Positions 23,770 through 36,377 of a stretch of 64,000 bases of DNA are shown here, piece by piece (positions within the stretch are counted from its first letter, which is position 1; each line of letters starts with the position of its first letter). The position numbers were made by a program, and so were the translations under genes. The DNA lies in contig NC_092674.1 of assembly GCF_964355755.1 (NCBI RefSeq), positions 8,375,001 to 8,439,000 of the forward strand. The letters run 5' to 3'. Under the pieces are notes generated by a model. It saw only the letters and a list, made by a program, of their open reading frames with translations, made no database searches and was not told the origin of the DNA. The stretch comes from Antedon mediterranea (taxonomy: Eukaryota; Echinodermata; Crinoidea; Comatulida; Antedonidae).

Positions 23770-25771
23770 AAAATAGAAATATCAATATACAGTATATTAT
23801 ATACGACCTGCGAGTGAGTTTCTACTTTAATTTCAGTTCAGTGAACTCATTTAAAGTGGATGCTCCCAGAATTCAATGCGTTTCCTACTACTAAATCATC
23901 AACTATTCCATTACAGAAAATATATGTTTTAACACTGCCATTAAATCCTATTCAGAGGGGGACCAAAAGGTATCGTCTTTGCCGTACAGAGGCAGATCTA
24001 GGAATTTTTAAATGGAGGAGCGCTAAAATATAATATTAAGTGCGCCCCTAGCTCTACCCCATTGTATACTATGGATTGACTATTTTAGGACTTGGCACCA
24101 ATAAGGCAACACAAAATTCAGCCAAACACAAATACCATTTCTTAGTTTTAATTCGCCATACCACAATTTACTATCAGTTTTAATATACACCTAATATACA
24201 ATGTAATACTTTGTTTTATCAAATATCAATAGAATCTTCTTATCTACTCTACATGGTTATGGGTTAAATCTATTTTTGTTGTACTTATAAATAGATTATA
24301 AGTTCTTTTTAAAATTAAATAATATTTATTGCAATTATGTAAACTGTCTATTATTTTATCAGCTATATTTTACATTGCAAAAAACATGAAATACATCAAC
24401 ATTGGTATTGTTATATATAGTAATAATTACAAGGAAATACACAAATCAAGTACAAAGTACTGCAATGTAAAATAGAATTAATGTTTTAAAGAAAAAATTT
24501 CTTTATTGAGCATTGTTTCGACAGCTTTCTAATTTTGAATATTTCAATATTAATTTCACTATATTGCATAATCTTTAAAAATATGGTGCAATTTGAGAGA
24601 TGTAACATTACAGAACTGTTTACATCCCTAGGCTAACCATGTGCAGTTACTACTCTTTCATACAATTATCATAAATTCGCACTCAACCCAATTAAACTGC
24701 ACCAGAATATAACATGACCTTCATTAACAGAATACAACAAATTACAGTACTTTCACACCTACAGTACTAACATTTAGCAATAATTAATTAAAGTAACCTT
24801 TGATATGGTCATATTTATAATTACTTTAAATTGCTAAAAATACATGTGGGCTCAAACATATCGTCAGTGACACCAATTGCGTAGTAGTGGTTTGACATAA
24901 CCATGCGTTTCGAGAAAAACGCAATTTAGCAAAGAGCTTCACAAAACACATTTTAGCTTAAAGAAATTTTCATTGATATGATTTATTTACACGCCTGTAA
25001 AGCTAAAAAATTCAGCTATTAAAAGATGTAATTTGATTGTAATCTTGTTAATTAATGAATTAGTACTTGAAGGATAAACATTAGTGTCACTTCGTGAAGA
25101 CGCAAAATCCATTTAACGCGCATAGTGTCTGTAGCCATTTTAGTGTCACTTTGTGGCGTCGCCGACGATATGCAGGGTCAAATACGAGTTCCATTTCTCA
25201 TATCTGCTTAAATATAATATTAAGACTACAGAAGGTTTTACAACATTTACCAAATACTACTACCAACCATACTGTAGAGTATGAAACAAAACTAAAAATA
25301 ACTGAAAATCTCCAACTGAAAACTGTATTGGAATGTTTGTGAACTATAAATTGCGACATAAATTAATGATTTTTCAAATTTTGCTTGGTGGTTGGGAGTT
25401 TAGAATCTAAAATCCGATTGAAAAGCACCATGCTATTAAATCTAGCTTTAAAAACCAGCAAAATAAATAGTAAATTTTAAAATTAATAAAGAAAATTAAA
25501 CAAACTATTAGGTTCAAATCAATTTTTCAAAGTAACTATCGCATGTATACACTAAATTAATAATTAATTTTTATTCTGTATGTGTAAGGTGTTCTTATAT
25601 AACAATAATTAGGCCCTAACCTAAAAGATAGGTTCTTTGCCATCAACCTTTTTTTGGCAGCAATCATTACCAAGTGCTGATTTTATTTTTATCCTTAATT
25701 CATAAATAAACTAATGCGTGCACTTGAATGTCATTTTTGTGTGGGAAAAAAATTAGTGCGATTTATTCCGT
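23770..25771. other. Convergent spacer between COG7 and ATP6AP2
   Basis: 3' UTRs of two convergent genes. Contains one copy of a dispersed repeat (23919..24036). The rest is AT-rich with no exon recognised. An 82-codon open frame at 25094..25342 has no recognisable motif. Poly(A) hexamers occur in both directions and I could not pick one for either gene. Confidence 0.55.
23919..24036. repeat. Dispersed repeat C, copy 4
   Basis: Same order of blocks as the 22960 copy (ATATGTTTTAACACTGCC, TTCAGAGGGGGACC, GGCAGATCTAGG). Just past the COG7 stop. Confidence 0.55.
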
Positions 25772-28700
25772 CTAATCCATCTTTATCCTCTGACTGGTCA
25801 TTCGGTAAATGATTGTGTCGCCAGGATCCATGTACCACATCCCGTATGCTGTAGCATACACCACTAGGACCAGGATTACTGACAACCAGAGGATGATGTT
25901 AAATATTGCAGAGAATTCTTCACTCCTCTGAAAGACATTTAGGCTGTCTTTAGTCGGGTTTTCCTGGTAGGAGAGAAATAAAAATAATATTAGTAAATTA
26001 AACCATGCTAGATTTTGTTCTATATATAATTATTTCTTTATACTGGGTAGCCTTTTCAGCCGAAGACTGTTCTCCCAGAGGGGCCCAGGCATGATCAGTG
26101 GCTGTATGTGTACTAGTATACCGTGGTAACACCCTACTCGCCTCGAAAGATGCACCAGGTTCTTTAAAGTGCACATGTGCTAAATGTGTACACTGGACCT
26201 ATAATATATTCCTTATCCGAGAAGACTCATTCTACCACCGGAGCGAGTGAGCCTCAAAACCTGATGTTATGGCTACGTAATTGCTGCTCCACTATATGTT
26301 AGTAGCTAATGTGCAATTTTGCTACCCATCTCATTTACATACAAAAATGGAAATGGAAACCGGTATTAATAAGTTTAAAAATGATCATAAAACTAAATAT
26401 TTAATTAAGATTATGAATAAAAATAACAGGAAGGGTGTATTAAATAGTGCAACACAAGTAACTTGATAAATCACAAGCAACAGTTAAGATGATCAAATTG
26501 CTTACAATGCGTTCTAGTTGGAACCGAACTGGATGCAACAAAAATAAGTTGACCAATCACACGCAATAGTTCGGGTAGTCCATTGTGTTGTGGAAACCAA
26601 GCTTAAGATCTGTCTACACTATCAAACTTTGTGACAAAAAAATGTGCCTATATATGGACACGATGATGTCATATCACTACCATATTTTGGCACATTTTTT
26701 GTTTTTAACTAGTAGACAGAGATTTAGAAGCAATGTAGGTGGAGATACAGTGTAATGGGATGCTACAGTGCAATGGTAACTTACATCAGTTGCTAGTATA
26801 GACCTTCCCATACGATGTTCAAAATGTGGTAGTCTTTGGGTTGTGACGGCCATAACTACAGCATTGTTGTCGTATAGTTTCATAAATCCACTTGAAAGCT
26901 ACACAAATTGGGAAAAAAATAATAAAAATAAATCACTTACATAATTATCTTTACCAGTAGTAATACCTTGATCAGTAGGAATACAAGTCTTGTATAATTA
27001 CTATTACATAAGGTTGGCTGACAACATATTTTGGTAGTTCAAGTATAAGAATTCTTGCTACTAATAGTGAATTTTATCTAGGCCTATATTAAAGTGAAGT
27101 TTTTCTTAAGCCCTGTTCCCAGTATGAAGCAATGCAACAACATATGATGCCAGATGTCCTAGTGGGAATCAAGCTTTACTCACCTGTGATAAAAATGATT
27201 CTAACACAGCACTTGCTTCTTTAGCTTCAGTAGATTTAGGCCCATGTTGTAGTTGTATCGCTCTCAACCCATACAAGGTGAAGGACATAGAGTCTGGCAC
27301 ATTATCATCAACCACTGCCTTGTTTTTAGTTAGCTACAAGATTATAAAGGTACTTCAGTAAGTTAGTAGAAGTACACTGGCAGTGCATACTCAAAAATGC
27401 TATACCACTGTGATCAGTCAAGGGAAGATTGTCAAAAGGCTAGGAGTTTTATGTGGATAATTTTTAAGATAGTCTATATAGCTTTGACAACTTTGTATAC
27501 ATGACCACAGTGCTGATTTTGCCACTTTCCCCCCAACTGTGATAGGATTCAATAATTCAACATTTAATTACCATCAGTAATAAATTATTATTAGGGTAAT
27601 GATAGTGATACTGCTATGAGAACATAGTACTGTGACTAAGCACGGATTAGAACCCACTCACATAGATAATGACAATAAATTGACTTGACTTGACTTAGGT
27701 ATGGATTGAGTGACCTAGTGGTTAAGAAAGTATAACCACAAACTATAGCTATAATGTTGGCAATGGTTCGCAGCTCATTCTCTCGATAGTTCTGGTGATC
27801 GGCCTAGTGTACACAAAAATATGCACTTTAAAAACCTAGCCGTGGACAGAGAAGAGAGCTCCTTAATTGGACGCACTGACATGACCCTTGGGAGGAAAAC
27901 AATGTAACATCAAAAGCTCTGTCTACACTTTAAAAGTTTATCATATGTGGCAAAAAAATGTGAACTACTTATATATGGACATGATGTCATACCACAACCA
28001 TATTTGGGCATATCAATACCTTATTTGGGCACATCACACTTTTTTGTCAAACTAGTTTGATAGTGTAGACAGAGCTTAAGTCCACAGCACCACGAACAAT
28101 GATCTATTGTTGGAATGGTGCTATATACAATAATTTATTCGTATGTTCAGATACTGTGTATTTTTTAGTTTCATACTTACAGCTTCTAGTGCATTCTGGA
28201 GCATCTGCAGTTCGCTGAAGAACTGTAAATGTGAAGACTTTGAGATGTTCAAACTCAGGGCTTCATAGTTATGAATAATTGAATTCTCTCCATGAACAAG
28301 ACTGTGTAACAAAGCATCTAAACTGTCAGGCGTGTTCCCAAATACATTTGGATATTGGGATCCTAAACTGAAAAGCTGTAAAAAATATATGTAATGCTTT
28401 ATTTTATTTTCATTTCAATTATTTTTTCTCCATATAAATATGTGTAAAGTAATACTTTCATTTTCATTATTTTGTCTCCATAAAAATACAATTTACAAAA
28501 CGTGGACAAAGAACAAGAAAACAACAACACACAAAACCAGGCAGAGACAGGATTCCTCAAAAGCGAACTTAATCACTATCTAATAGGTCTCCTGCTTCTT
28601 AGAAACTAAATACTGTAGAGACTTATGAATGATAAACGATCTGACTTTCTATTGTATTGCATTGTACAGACTACTGCAGAGGCAATAAGTACCATGTTTA

Positions 28701-31700
28701 ATTCAATAATGCACATAATTTAAATACTACTGTATATTGGAATGCTAATTACCACAGATACAATGTTTTTCTTTAAAGGACTTTAAAACGTCATATATCC
28801 TGGTTTGAAAATTAAATTTGTTTCTTGAAATTGTCACATGTGCAGAGAAATGTTATTTCTTACCTGTCCATCAATAGCAGCATCAATTAAAATTGGTTCC
28901 TGAGTCGGAAATGATGTCGAGATGGAAGACATTAAATAATTTGTTTCTACAAAACCAATAGCTTCCTAAAAGAAATAATTATAGTCAAAATAGATAACCA
29001 TTCAACATACTGTATTTACAATAGATGTTGCTAGACGCAAATTAGTGAAACTAGTTATTTAGTTATAAAGTGGATGAATAAGGTGTACTACATTGTATAT
29101 ACCACTTTTAGTTACTCTATATACTTTTCACTTTTATTCACATTAATATCATATTTCATATCATCAAGATAAAATCATATTATCTTCATTATATCACATT
29201 TTTGTTAATTTCTAATGTCATTACAATTTGATCAACTTCCAACAGTTTGACCCCTATAGTAGACAAAATAATAATAATACACATCGAGGGACACACACAA
29301 GCTACAAGTCTCAACATCAAGTAAATCAAGTAACTATTTTTAAATTTTGTAAATTCACTCTCCTTTTTTCATTAATTTTCTTATATTTTTCCACACTACA
29401 CTTACAAAAGAAGTTTCAAAAGCAAAACAAATTTAAAACTAAGACAATTATGCATTAACTGCATTGTTAACCTTTTTGTTTCAAAACCCACGACATATAT
29501 AACTTCCTTTTATATATCATTTTATAATATCTCATTCTAAAATATTTTACACAGAAATAACAATTTTCCTTTTGAGAGTTTTTCATATTTTTTTTGTCAT
29601 TGTAGAACTCTTATTTTACAATTTATATATACAGTATTCAAGATAAAACAAATAAAAATCATATCAAATCAGTACCAGTAACTTCTTTTCTGATAAAATA
29701 GTATCAGATTAGAATAATCATATTAGCATAATAGTATGTCTTATACCACTATACTTTCATACCATAACGGGGACTGACATTTTGATTAATAGCAGATCAA
29801 TCTGAATTTGGAGTATTTGTATTGCATCTTTATCTACCATGATGGTGTGTACCCGGGTCATTCTTAAATATTTCCATACAGGGAGGTTCCGCATTTACCT
29901 GGTAGCACAAGTGTGGGAAACTATGGTGAGGTGCACCATTTAAGGCGTACAGTATATTTCCGAAGATTTGGTAGCACAAGTGTGGGAAATGTCTGGGTGA
30001 AATTAGTAGTTTAAGTCCCTGGCCCGTCCGGTGTCAAAATGTCACGATTTATTGCACAATTTTATCAGGGATTTTGGCTATACTGGATTCTACGGCCATC
30101 ACTAAAGGGATCCTACCTTTGAATTAATGAAAACTAGCCACCTATGTTTTATCCCAAACACCATCACGAACGGTCCCTTTGCCGGTAACCAGTAAAAATA
30201 TTGCACCCTCTCTAGAGTGGCCTTTTTTTGGTAGTTAAGTCCATAGTATTTTTCAGTAAAACAGGTAGCGCAAGTGTATCATATCTCAAAGTGGCTGATT
30301 TGTATACAAGTGACCCCCCGGGGGTGCTTAGCAGTGGGTTGGTATTGTGTAGCACTTGCCTATGCTACACTGGAGAAAAATTTTCCCCGAATAGAATTCT
30401 TTTTTTTTGTGTAGTCACTTACTTTAGCAATTGGGAATGAAGCTAAGTGTTTTGGGTTCAATGCACTTCCTTCATTGCTTTCAATATTAATTAAAACACT
30501 GCTTTTAGGGCGTTTGAAAAGATTACCAGCCAATAGACCACTCCACTTGACATCCTGTAAAAAATAAATAAATCGTAAGTCAAGAATATTTATTTAATTT
30601 TTTATTTATTCAACTTCTCACCAAGATGTGTGAAGTAAAAGATAGGACCAACAGGTGGTAAACACCTCTGAAAAGGTCCAGTCCCAATTGCACGGTAGCT
30701 GTGTGTGTGGACTACTGTAGTACACCGGGGTAACCCCTACAGTACTCATCTCAAAAGATGTACCAGGTTCTTTAAAGTGCACATGAGTTAGATGTGTACA
30801 CGGGACCTACGGAACCCGTGATGATGGCTACGTAACCAAATATCAATATGTATGAACGATACAAACATAATAATTTCTAAATAAAATTTCTTGATCTTCA
30901 TCAGTGGAAAATGACTCCATTTCATTTCATTTCATTTCTTTCATTTCTTTATTCGAATTCATAAAATAACACAACATAAAAAAAATACAAAGAATGAATT
31001 CAGGGTAACACAAAAAAGTAACCAAAGGTCAAACTTATTTCCATTGTGGCCCTTAAGGATAAAAACACCATAAGAATAAACATTTACAATAAACAATAAC
31101 ACATGTAGTAACAATATAAATATAAATTATAATCTTTCAAGCATAACCTCTTTGAGATGTTTTCTGATATTTCTTTTGAATTGATTGATGGTTTCTGAAA
31201 CCATTTATTGTCATTTGCATATAAAATATACAGTGTATAATAGAATATACATAGATTATAGATATCATGTTGATAATCATGGAACTAGTAGTCTGTGAGT
31301 GACAGTCTTCACATCTTGTTAGTTTAGATTTATTTAATTCTTATATTTCTTTCTAAATTATTTATTTTTAAAAGGGGGTGACTCAAGTTGGTGGGGTGCT
31401 TACCTTTGAAGGAGATAGACCCAATGATAGAGTTAAAACATCTTGAATTTCATCTACATTGATTGGTCCAGCATTGGAGTCAAATTGCACAGACTTAGGT
31501 GCATTGAGTACAAACAAGGTATTTTCACATAAACCTGTAAAGTAAAATGTGTTAATATATATATTAATAGTTGATTTCATTTTATCATATAGGCTATATA
31601 GCCTAGCCTAGGCCTAATCAGTCTTAAATAGGCCTACAAGATTTTTTATTTTTTGTATTGACTAGGCCTAGGCCTAAGGCTAGGCCTAGTAAATAAAACC

Positions 31701-32075
31701 TCACAAGTTTCTAATCTTACGTATATCCAATCTAGACATAACCAAACCTATATACCTAAGTTGTGTAGGCCTAGGCTAGGCCTCAACCTCTCACAGTGTA
31801 CGCCGTGTATCCTATGGATCGCAGGAAAACCAATCGCCTCGCCACCATTCAGCATACCACATACATACACACACACACAACCACATCATCACCTACCTAG
31901 CCTACACAGTGCGTACATTGTATTTCTTTACAATCCATCAGCTTAAAATTTTTTTTATTAATATAGTATGCACTCCAAAGATAACTAATGTATTCTAATC
32001 TCTTAAAAGCTTACCTGAAGATATAAAGATAGCCAAAAACCCGCACACTAGAAATCGGATTTTCGCGACAGCCAT
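25772..32075 (-). CDS. ATP6AP2: V-ATPase accessory protein 2 / (pro)renin receptor homologue
   Basis: Type I membrane protein that assists V-ATPase assembly and, in vertebrates, binds prorenin and Wnt receptors. Exons on the minus strand: 32015..32075, 31404..31534, 30423..30554, 28864..28965, 28181..28375, 27184..27333, 26785..26898, 25772..25963; total 1077 nt, 358 aa (human 350). Residues 1-20 form a signal peptide (MAVAKIRFLVCGFLAIFISS). GNLFKRPKSS matches human GNLFHRPRAT. RMGR at about 286-289 aligns with the human RKTR processing site. The transmembrane helix is at about 314-337 and the tail YMDPGDTIIYRMTSQRIKMD matches human [21 protein letters not shown]. Splice sites are all GT-AG. 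Introns carry two palindromic MITEs and several SINE-like repeats. Confidence 0.95.
26040..26280 (-). repeat. SINE-like dispersed repeat D, copy 1
   Basis: Minus strand contains GTGCACTTTAAAGAACCTGG followed by CATCTTTCGAGGCGAGTAGG and GTGTTACCACGGTATAC. Closely matches 30640..30835. ATP6AP2 intron 7. Confidence 0.6.
26605..26725. mobile_element. Palindromic MITE A, copy 11
   Basis: Termini AGATCTGTCTACACTATCAA and AGTAGACAGAGAT. ATP6AP2 intron, ending about 60 bases below exon 7. Confidence 0.8.
27700..27900 (+). repeat. SINE-like dispersed repeat D, diverged copy 3
   Basis: Starts with tRNA-like GTGACCTAGTGGTTAAGAAA and GGTTCGCAGCTC, then GTGTACACAAAAATATGCAC and TTTAAAAACCTAG, in the order of the other D copies. 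ATP6AP2 intron 5. Confidence 0.45.
27913..28078. mobile_element. Palindromic MITE A, copy 12 (full)
   Basis: Termini AAGCTCTGTCTACACTTTAA and TTGATAGTGTAGACAGAGCT. ATP6AP2 intron. Confidence 0.85.
29880..30400. repeat. Unclassified repeat-like block in ATP6AP2 intron 3
   Basis: GGTAGCACAAGTGTGGGAAA occurs twice (about 29901 and 29970), a variant GGTAGCGCAAGTGT at about 30264, and the reverse-type GTAGCACTTGCCTATGCTAC near 30348. GC content is higher than the flanks. No family recognised. Confidence 0.45.
30640..30835 (-). repeat. SINE-like dispersed repeat D, copy 2
   Basis: Minus strand contains GTGCACTTTAAAGAACCTGG, CATCTTTTGAGATGAGTACT and GGGGTTACCCCGGTGTAC. ATP6AP2 intron 2. Confidence 0.6.
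30918..31220 (-). mobile_element. Retroposon 3' end, second copy
   Basis: (TTTCA)n start followed by CTTATTTCCATTGTGGCCCTT, closely like the segment inserted at 35157..35411. Lies in ATP6AP2 intron 2. Confidence 0.45.
31595..31790. repeat. TAGGCCTA-rich island in ATP6AP2 intron 1
   Basis: Dense overlapping AGGCCTA/TAGGCCTA copies (for example CTAGGCCTAGGCCTAAGG). Palindromic motif also scattered singly over the window. Confidence 0.7.
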
Positions 32076-32100
32076 TTTTTCTTGGGATCGATTACGATCG

Positions 32101-32136
32101 GTCATGTGTGTCATGTGATAATGGTGGTCATGTGAT
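32101..32136. promoter_or_regulatory. Three TCATGTG boxes at ATP6AP2 promoter
   Basis: TCATGTG occurs at 32102, 32111 and 32128 within 34 bases, starting 27 bases upstream of the ATP6AP2 ATG; the second and third are full TCATGTGA. TCATGTGA is the M-box form of the E-box bound by MITF/TFE proteins in vertebrates, which control lysosomal and V-ATPase genes. Binding here is inference. Confidence 0.5.
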
Positions 32137-32380
32137 ATACAGTACACCGACCGACGAACTAGACTCTCGTTCCCCTCTCGACTTGTTAAAAAAGTAAATA
32201 AAAAGTTTTGAAATTGAACATTTTAGACTTCCGCGCAAAGACAAGAAATATTACCTTTCATTTATACATAATATTATGTCAATATCTCTTAACTTTATTT
32301 ATGTAACAAACAATTTAATCTTATTCAAGTTACTTGATAAAATTACCGAAAGCGCATCTCTTCCCCCGTCGTCCAAACCG

Positions 32381-32407
32381 CCCCCCCCCCCCCCCACACA
32401 CACACAC
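32381..32407. repeat. (C)n(AC)n microsatellite
   Basis: Fifteen C followed by an AC run, about 300 bases upstream of the ATP6AP2 start. Confidence 0.95.
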
Positions 32408-32621
32408 GAGTCGTGACGACTCGACACCAACGACACAACAACGTAATTGTCCCCGTGATTTATTTATAAAGAGCAAGCTACTATGAAATTCAGGCTGCCA
32501 CAGTACACTCTAGCTATATTGGTAAATTACATGTTTTTAATTATCGGTAGGCCCAGTGTGGTGGTACAGTATATCAAATCTACAGTAGTAGCTGTAGTTA
32601 AGGCAGCCAATAATGCCTCCT

Positions 32622-33100
32622 CTACCACCTAGGTAGGCCTAGTTTATGCTACCTAGGAAGAAGTAAGTAGGCCTAGCTAGCTAGAGAGAGGCCTCTCTAG
32701 TAGGCCTACTAGAGGAGCCTAGCTAGTAGGTTGGCCTCCTCTACCTATCTATATCACTATCAGCTATGGAGGCTAGGTAGGCCTGCTGTGGGTTACCACT
32801 AGTTTGGCTGGCTATCTAGTAGTAGTAGGCTTAGGCTAGGAGGCCTAGTAAAATTATTTAGATTAACAGTAGGCCCTACCGTAGACCTAGAAAACTAGAG
32901 CCTAGTAGGCCTACGCTACGCTACAGTATTGTATTTTTTAGTAAGTAATTTTCCTATAGTAGGCCTATTAGGGTGAACCCCTAGTATTCTATTATTATTG
33001 GATTTTGTAATTAATAATATATAAAGCCAAAGGAAGATACTAACTAGCTCTACGGTCTAGGCCCCCTTACTTAGGCCTAGGCCTATAGTTTATAGTTTCT
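32622..33100. repeat. TAGGCCTA-rich island upstream of ATP6AP2
   Basis: Many AGGCCTA, CTAGCTAG and TAGGAGGCCT variants in about 480 bases, with no fixed period. Confidence 0.7.
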
Positions 33101-34389
33101 TGTATCACTTTAGTTTTATTAATATATTAGTGTGACTGTGCAGAACCTCATTTTTATTTATTTCTCTCTGACAAATCGTCAGCATAAATTCTACACACAA
33201 CAATACAGTAAAAAATCTGATATATTGTTATCAGTGTTCTGTTTAAGTGGCGGTTTCATCGCTGTTGGTTGACAACTGAATAAAATAAAATAAAATATTT
33301 TATATTTTTTTGCTCTGCAGCACCATACTGTGATGCATTCATAAAACTTATTTGCGCTCTCTATAGAATTATTATCGTATCGTAAAACATATCCGTGTGA
33401 TCGGGTGGATAATTTCGCGTGTCGTCTAGATATAACATTATAACATAATTGAACTACAATTTAAAAAAAAAGTCAAATGATGTAGTAAAATTACGTTATT
33501 TGTTACTTTGCCAAAACGCCCCGTGTGAAAGGCAACGGACCAAATCAATGTTTGAATTGCTTGATCTGCCTTGAGACGGTGGTTTTTTTTTTTATTATAG
33601 GCCTATATAATAAAATTAATATTTGGAATATTATTAGGCCTCCCACCTAATATTATTATATAAGCTGTACCATGCCAACAGCATTGATAATGTAATTTTA
33701 ATATTGCATATAATTAGGCCTGTGTATAGCCTAGCACATGAATAAAGTGTATGATCGGAATTCATTAAATTAGTTATACACCAGTATAATTCTAGCTAAG
33801 AATAGTGACGTACTAATACATTATTTACTGTTTTATATTTGTGATAGTTGTTCTTATTGCGTGATCAAGGTTCGTGTCGCGTCGTCGTGAGATATGTTAA
33901 ATACATACTGTTGTTCGAATGAATTACACACGACATCAATAATGTATCTCCGGGATAACAGAGTAGATATTGGATTTCATAATCGTTCATGTTATTTCAG
34001 TTCCAATGTTGTGTCTTATTTGTTTTCATAAAACTTAATCATAGGAATACGAACGATCTGTGTTTTGATGTCGTAATAAGTTATTTAGTCTAAATGTCTG
34101 AACTTATTATAAAAGATTATTTATAGCCCTTTCCTCCAGCATTTAATCAATCGTTGCTTTTATTGTTCCTTTTGTAGTTTTTAAAATTGACAACATTGTG
34201 AAGTTATTCTTGTATAACGCGATCGTTCTAAAGATAATTTGTTGATAAAAAAAACACTGAAAATTTTGTTTTTGTAGTAACTAGAATTATTAATAGATAA
34301 AGAGTCACGTGTGAGCTAGGCCTGTATATTTTATGTTAATGCGCGTAATGATGAATTCAATATTTTCTTTCATTTCCAGTTCGGCGGTA

Positions 34390-34725
34390 TCACTTAATTT
34401 TACTTTTAAGAAATGTTGGCATGACAATGTATTTTTATATGGAAATAGGTTTTATATGCACTCATAAATATTTATTGTATCCGTATTATTAGGATAATTA
34501 TTGATGAAAGAAAGACACACCAGAGTTTAAGCCAATGCTACTTTAATTTTGTTTACAATCACTTAATTTTACTTTTAAGAAATGTTGGCATGACAATGTA
34601 TTTTTATATGGAAATAGGTTTTATATGCACTCATAAATATTTATTGTATCCGTATTAGGATAATTATTGATGAAAGAAAGACACACCAGAGTTTAAGCCA
34701 ATGCTACTTTAATTTTGTTTACAAT
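34390..34725. repeat. Tandem duplication of about 168 bp
   Basis: Two adjacent copies from TCACTTAATTTTACTTTTAA to AATTTTGTTTACAAT (34390..34558 and 34559..34725). They differ visibly only by ATTATT versus ATT. Confidence 0.95.
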
Positions 34726-34928
34726 GCGTCCGCAATTTGAAGTTTCACCCATGTGTTGTCCGTGTATGTGATACCATTGTGTTGTTGAATTGCCCTTTTT
34801 AAAATAAACTATACGGTATTATATTTTGTATTACCATTTTTCTTACATTGCCTTTTGACGAACTAAGGAGACTTCATATTCCAATTTTATTTAAAAACGT
34901 GATTTAAAACGCTTCATCGCCGTACTGT

Positions 34929-35035
34929 AAGTTTTCTACACTATCAAACTTTATTTGACAAAAAATGTGATGTGCCCATATATGGAGATGATGATGCCAT
35001 AGCACTACCATATTGGGAATATTTCACTACCATTG
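34929..35035. mobile_element. Palindromic MITE A, copy 13 (left part)
   Basis: CTACACTATCAAACTTTATT terminus and core present, right terminus missing. Confidence 0.6.
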
Positions 35036-35077
35036 CCACTCATTATTCCTGGGCCGTGTATGTGCGTCTTAATTATA

Positions 35078-35471
35078 AAGCTCTGTCTACACTATCCAAC
35101 TTATAGTTTGTCAAAACAAGTGTGAAGTGCCCAAATATGGTAGTGATATGACATCATTCATTCATTCATTCATTTATTTGATCAAAATCACATAAAAACA
35201 AGTAAAAAAGGTTCATGAATAAAACAGTATAAAAACAACATATAAAGAGATAGAAAGGGGGAGAAAAAGTGATTTCGATCAGGATCGTCCAAGAAAAGCA
35301 ATAACTCAGGTTTATTTCCATTGGGGTCCTTGAGGTAAAAAAAGTTTAAAAAGTTAAAAATAAGTTTAGATGCTATGCCGTTTCGATGCGAGATTGTTTT
35401 TAACTAAATTTCTCCATATATGGGCACATCACATTTTTGTCACATAAAGTGTTATAGTGTAGACAGAGCTT
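35078..35471. mobile_element. Palindromic MITE A, copy 14, split by retroposon
   Basis: Left arm 35078..35156 and right arm 35412..35471 have good termini. About 255 bases of unrelated retroposon-like sequence interrupt the centre. Confidence 0.85.
35157..35411 (-). mobile_element. Retroposon 3' end nested in MITE A copy 14
   Basis: Begins with (TTCA)n and contains GTTTATTTCCATTGGGGTCC, shared with the segment at 30918..31220. A tetranucleotide end of this type is common at LINE 3' termini; read on the minus strand it would end (TGAA)n. Class is inferred. Confidence 0.5.
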
Positions 35472-35579
35472 AATGAAGAACTCACTTAATATAAATGTTC
35501 CTAATCCATTTTAGTTTCTTTCCTTTTCTTTTTATATAGACCTATAATTTATTTTTCTTTACAATGATGTAACCGTACA

Positions 35580-36267
35580 TGTGCTGACCTCACGAGCTTG
35601 AACCGTCAAACTCGCTATTCAGTAGATAAACCCAATCCACGACAAAAAATACTGCAACACAATCACTTGTTGACTGACTCTTTAATACAGCAAATTCAGC
35701 CATAAACAGGGTGAACTGAAATTAAGCATACTTAAATCCAGCTCCAAATAGTAATAATAAACATAACATAAATATAAAACTATCTGCAAAACAGATCAAA
35801 CGTAGCGCCCTCTTACGGAGGTGTACATGCCTAAAGAACATATTAAACAAGTCATCAAATAATCAACAGCGCCCTCATACGGACGTACTACTTCTATAGA
35901 TACGGCATACAAAATAGAACACCGCCCTCTACACGGAGACTCGTGTTTATCGCCATGCTGTTCAAGCGATCGTATACGATTCAATCTACGCAGGCCTAGG
36001 CCTACGACCACAATGTAGTATAGCATTAATAATCTAGGCCACTACTGTGGTTCATATAATTCTAATTATTGTAATATAATACTCTAACAACTTACAAGCA
36101 ATGTGCGGCCTACTAGTTTAGTAAATTACACACTATCTCGGCACAATAAGACATTTAGAAGCCGAACTCTAGAACACATGTAGTCAATGCGAAACTTATA
36201 ACATGGATCCTATTTACATACGCCCTCTCTCGGAAAGGAACGATGCAGCTAAAATAGGAGCAACACA
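35580..36267 (-). repeat. 3' LTR of BEL/Pao element
   Basis: Copy of the 5' LTR. Starts in element sense directly after the purine tract and ends at the GTACA duplication. Confidence 0.95.
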
Positions 36268-36276
36268 CTCCCCGTC
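36268..36276 (-). other. Polypurine tract of BEL/Pao element
   Basis: Element-sense GACGGGGAG abuts the TGTGTTG start of the 3' LTR; it would prime plus-strand DNA synthesis. A 110-base untranslated stretch separates it from the gag-pol stop. Confidence 0.7.
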
Positions 36277-36377
36277 TGGTATCTAAAGGATACCATTCAT
36301 ATCAAAAAGTTAAAACATAAACAAAATAACAAAGGAATATGACATAATGTTCATTATAATAATGTTCAATGTAACTC

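Larger units (their letters stand above)
32137..35574. other. Intergenic region upstream of ATP6AP2
   Basis: No coding exon recognised. Contains a C/CA microsatellite, a TAGGCCTA-rich island, a 169-bp tandem duplication, and two palindromic MITE copies, one split by a retroposon 3' end. Each is listed separately. Confidence 0.6.

Noticed and set aside
35796-36026. 76-codon frame, identical at 42313..42543
   Set aside because: It lies inside each LTR; duplication comes from the LTRs and there is no domain.
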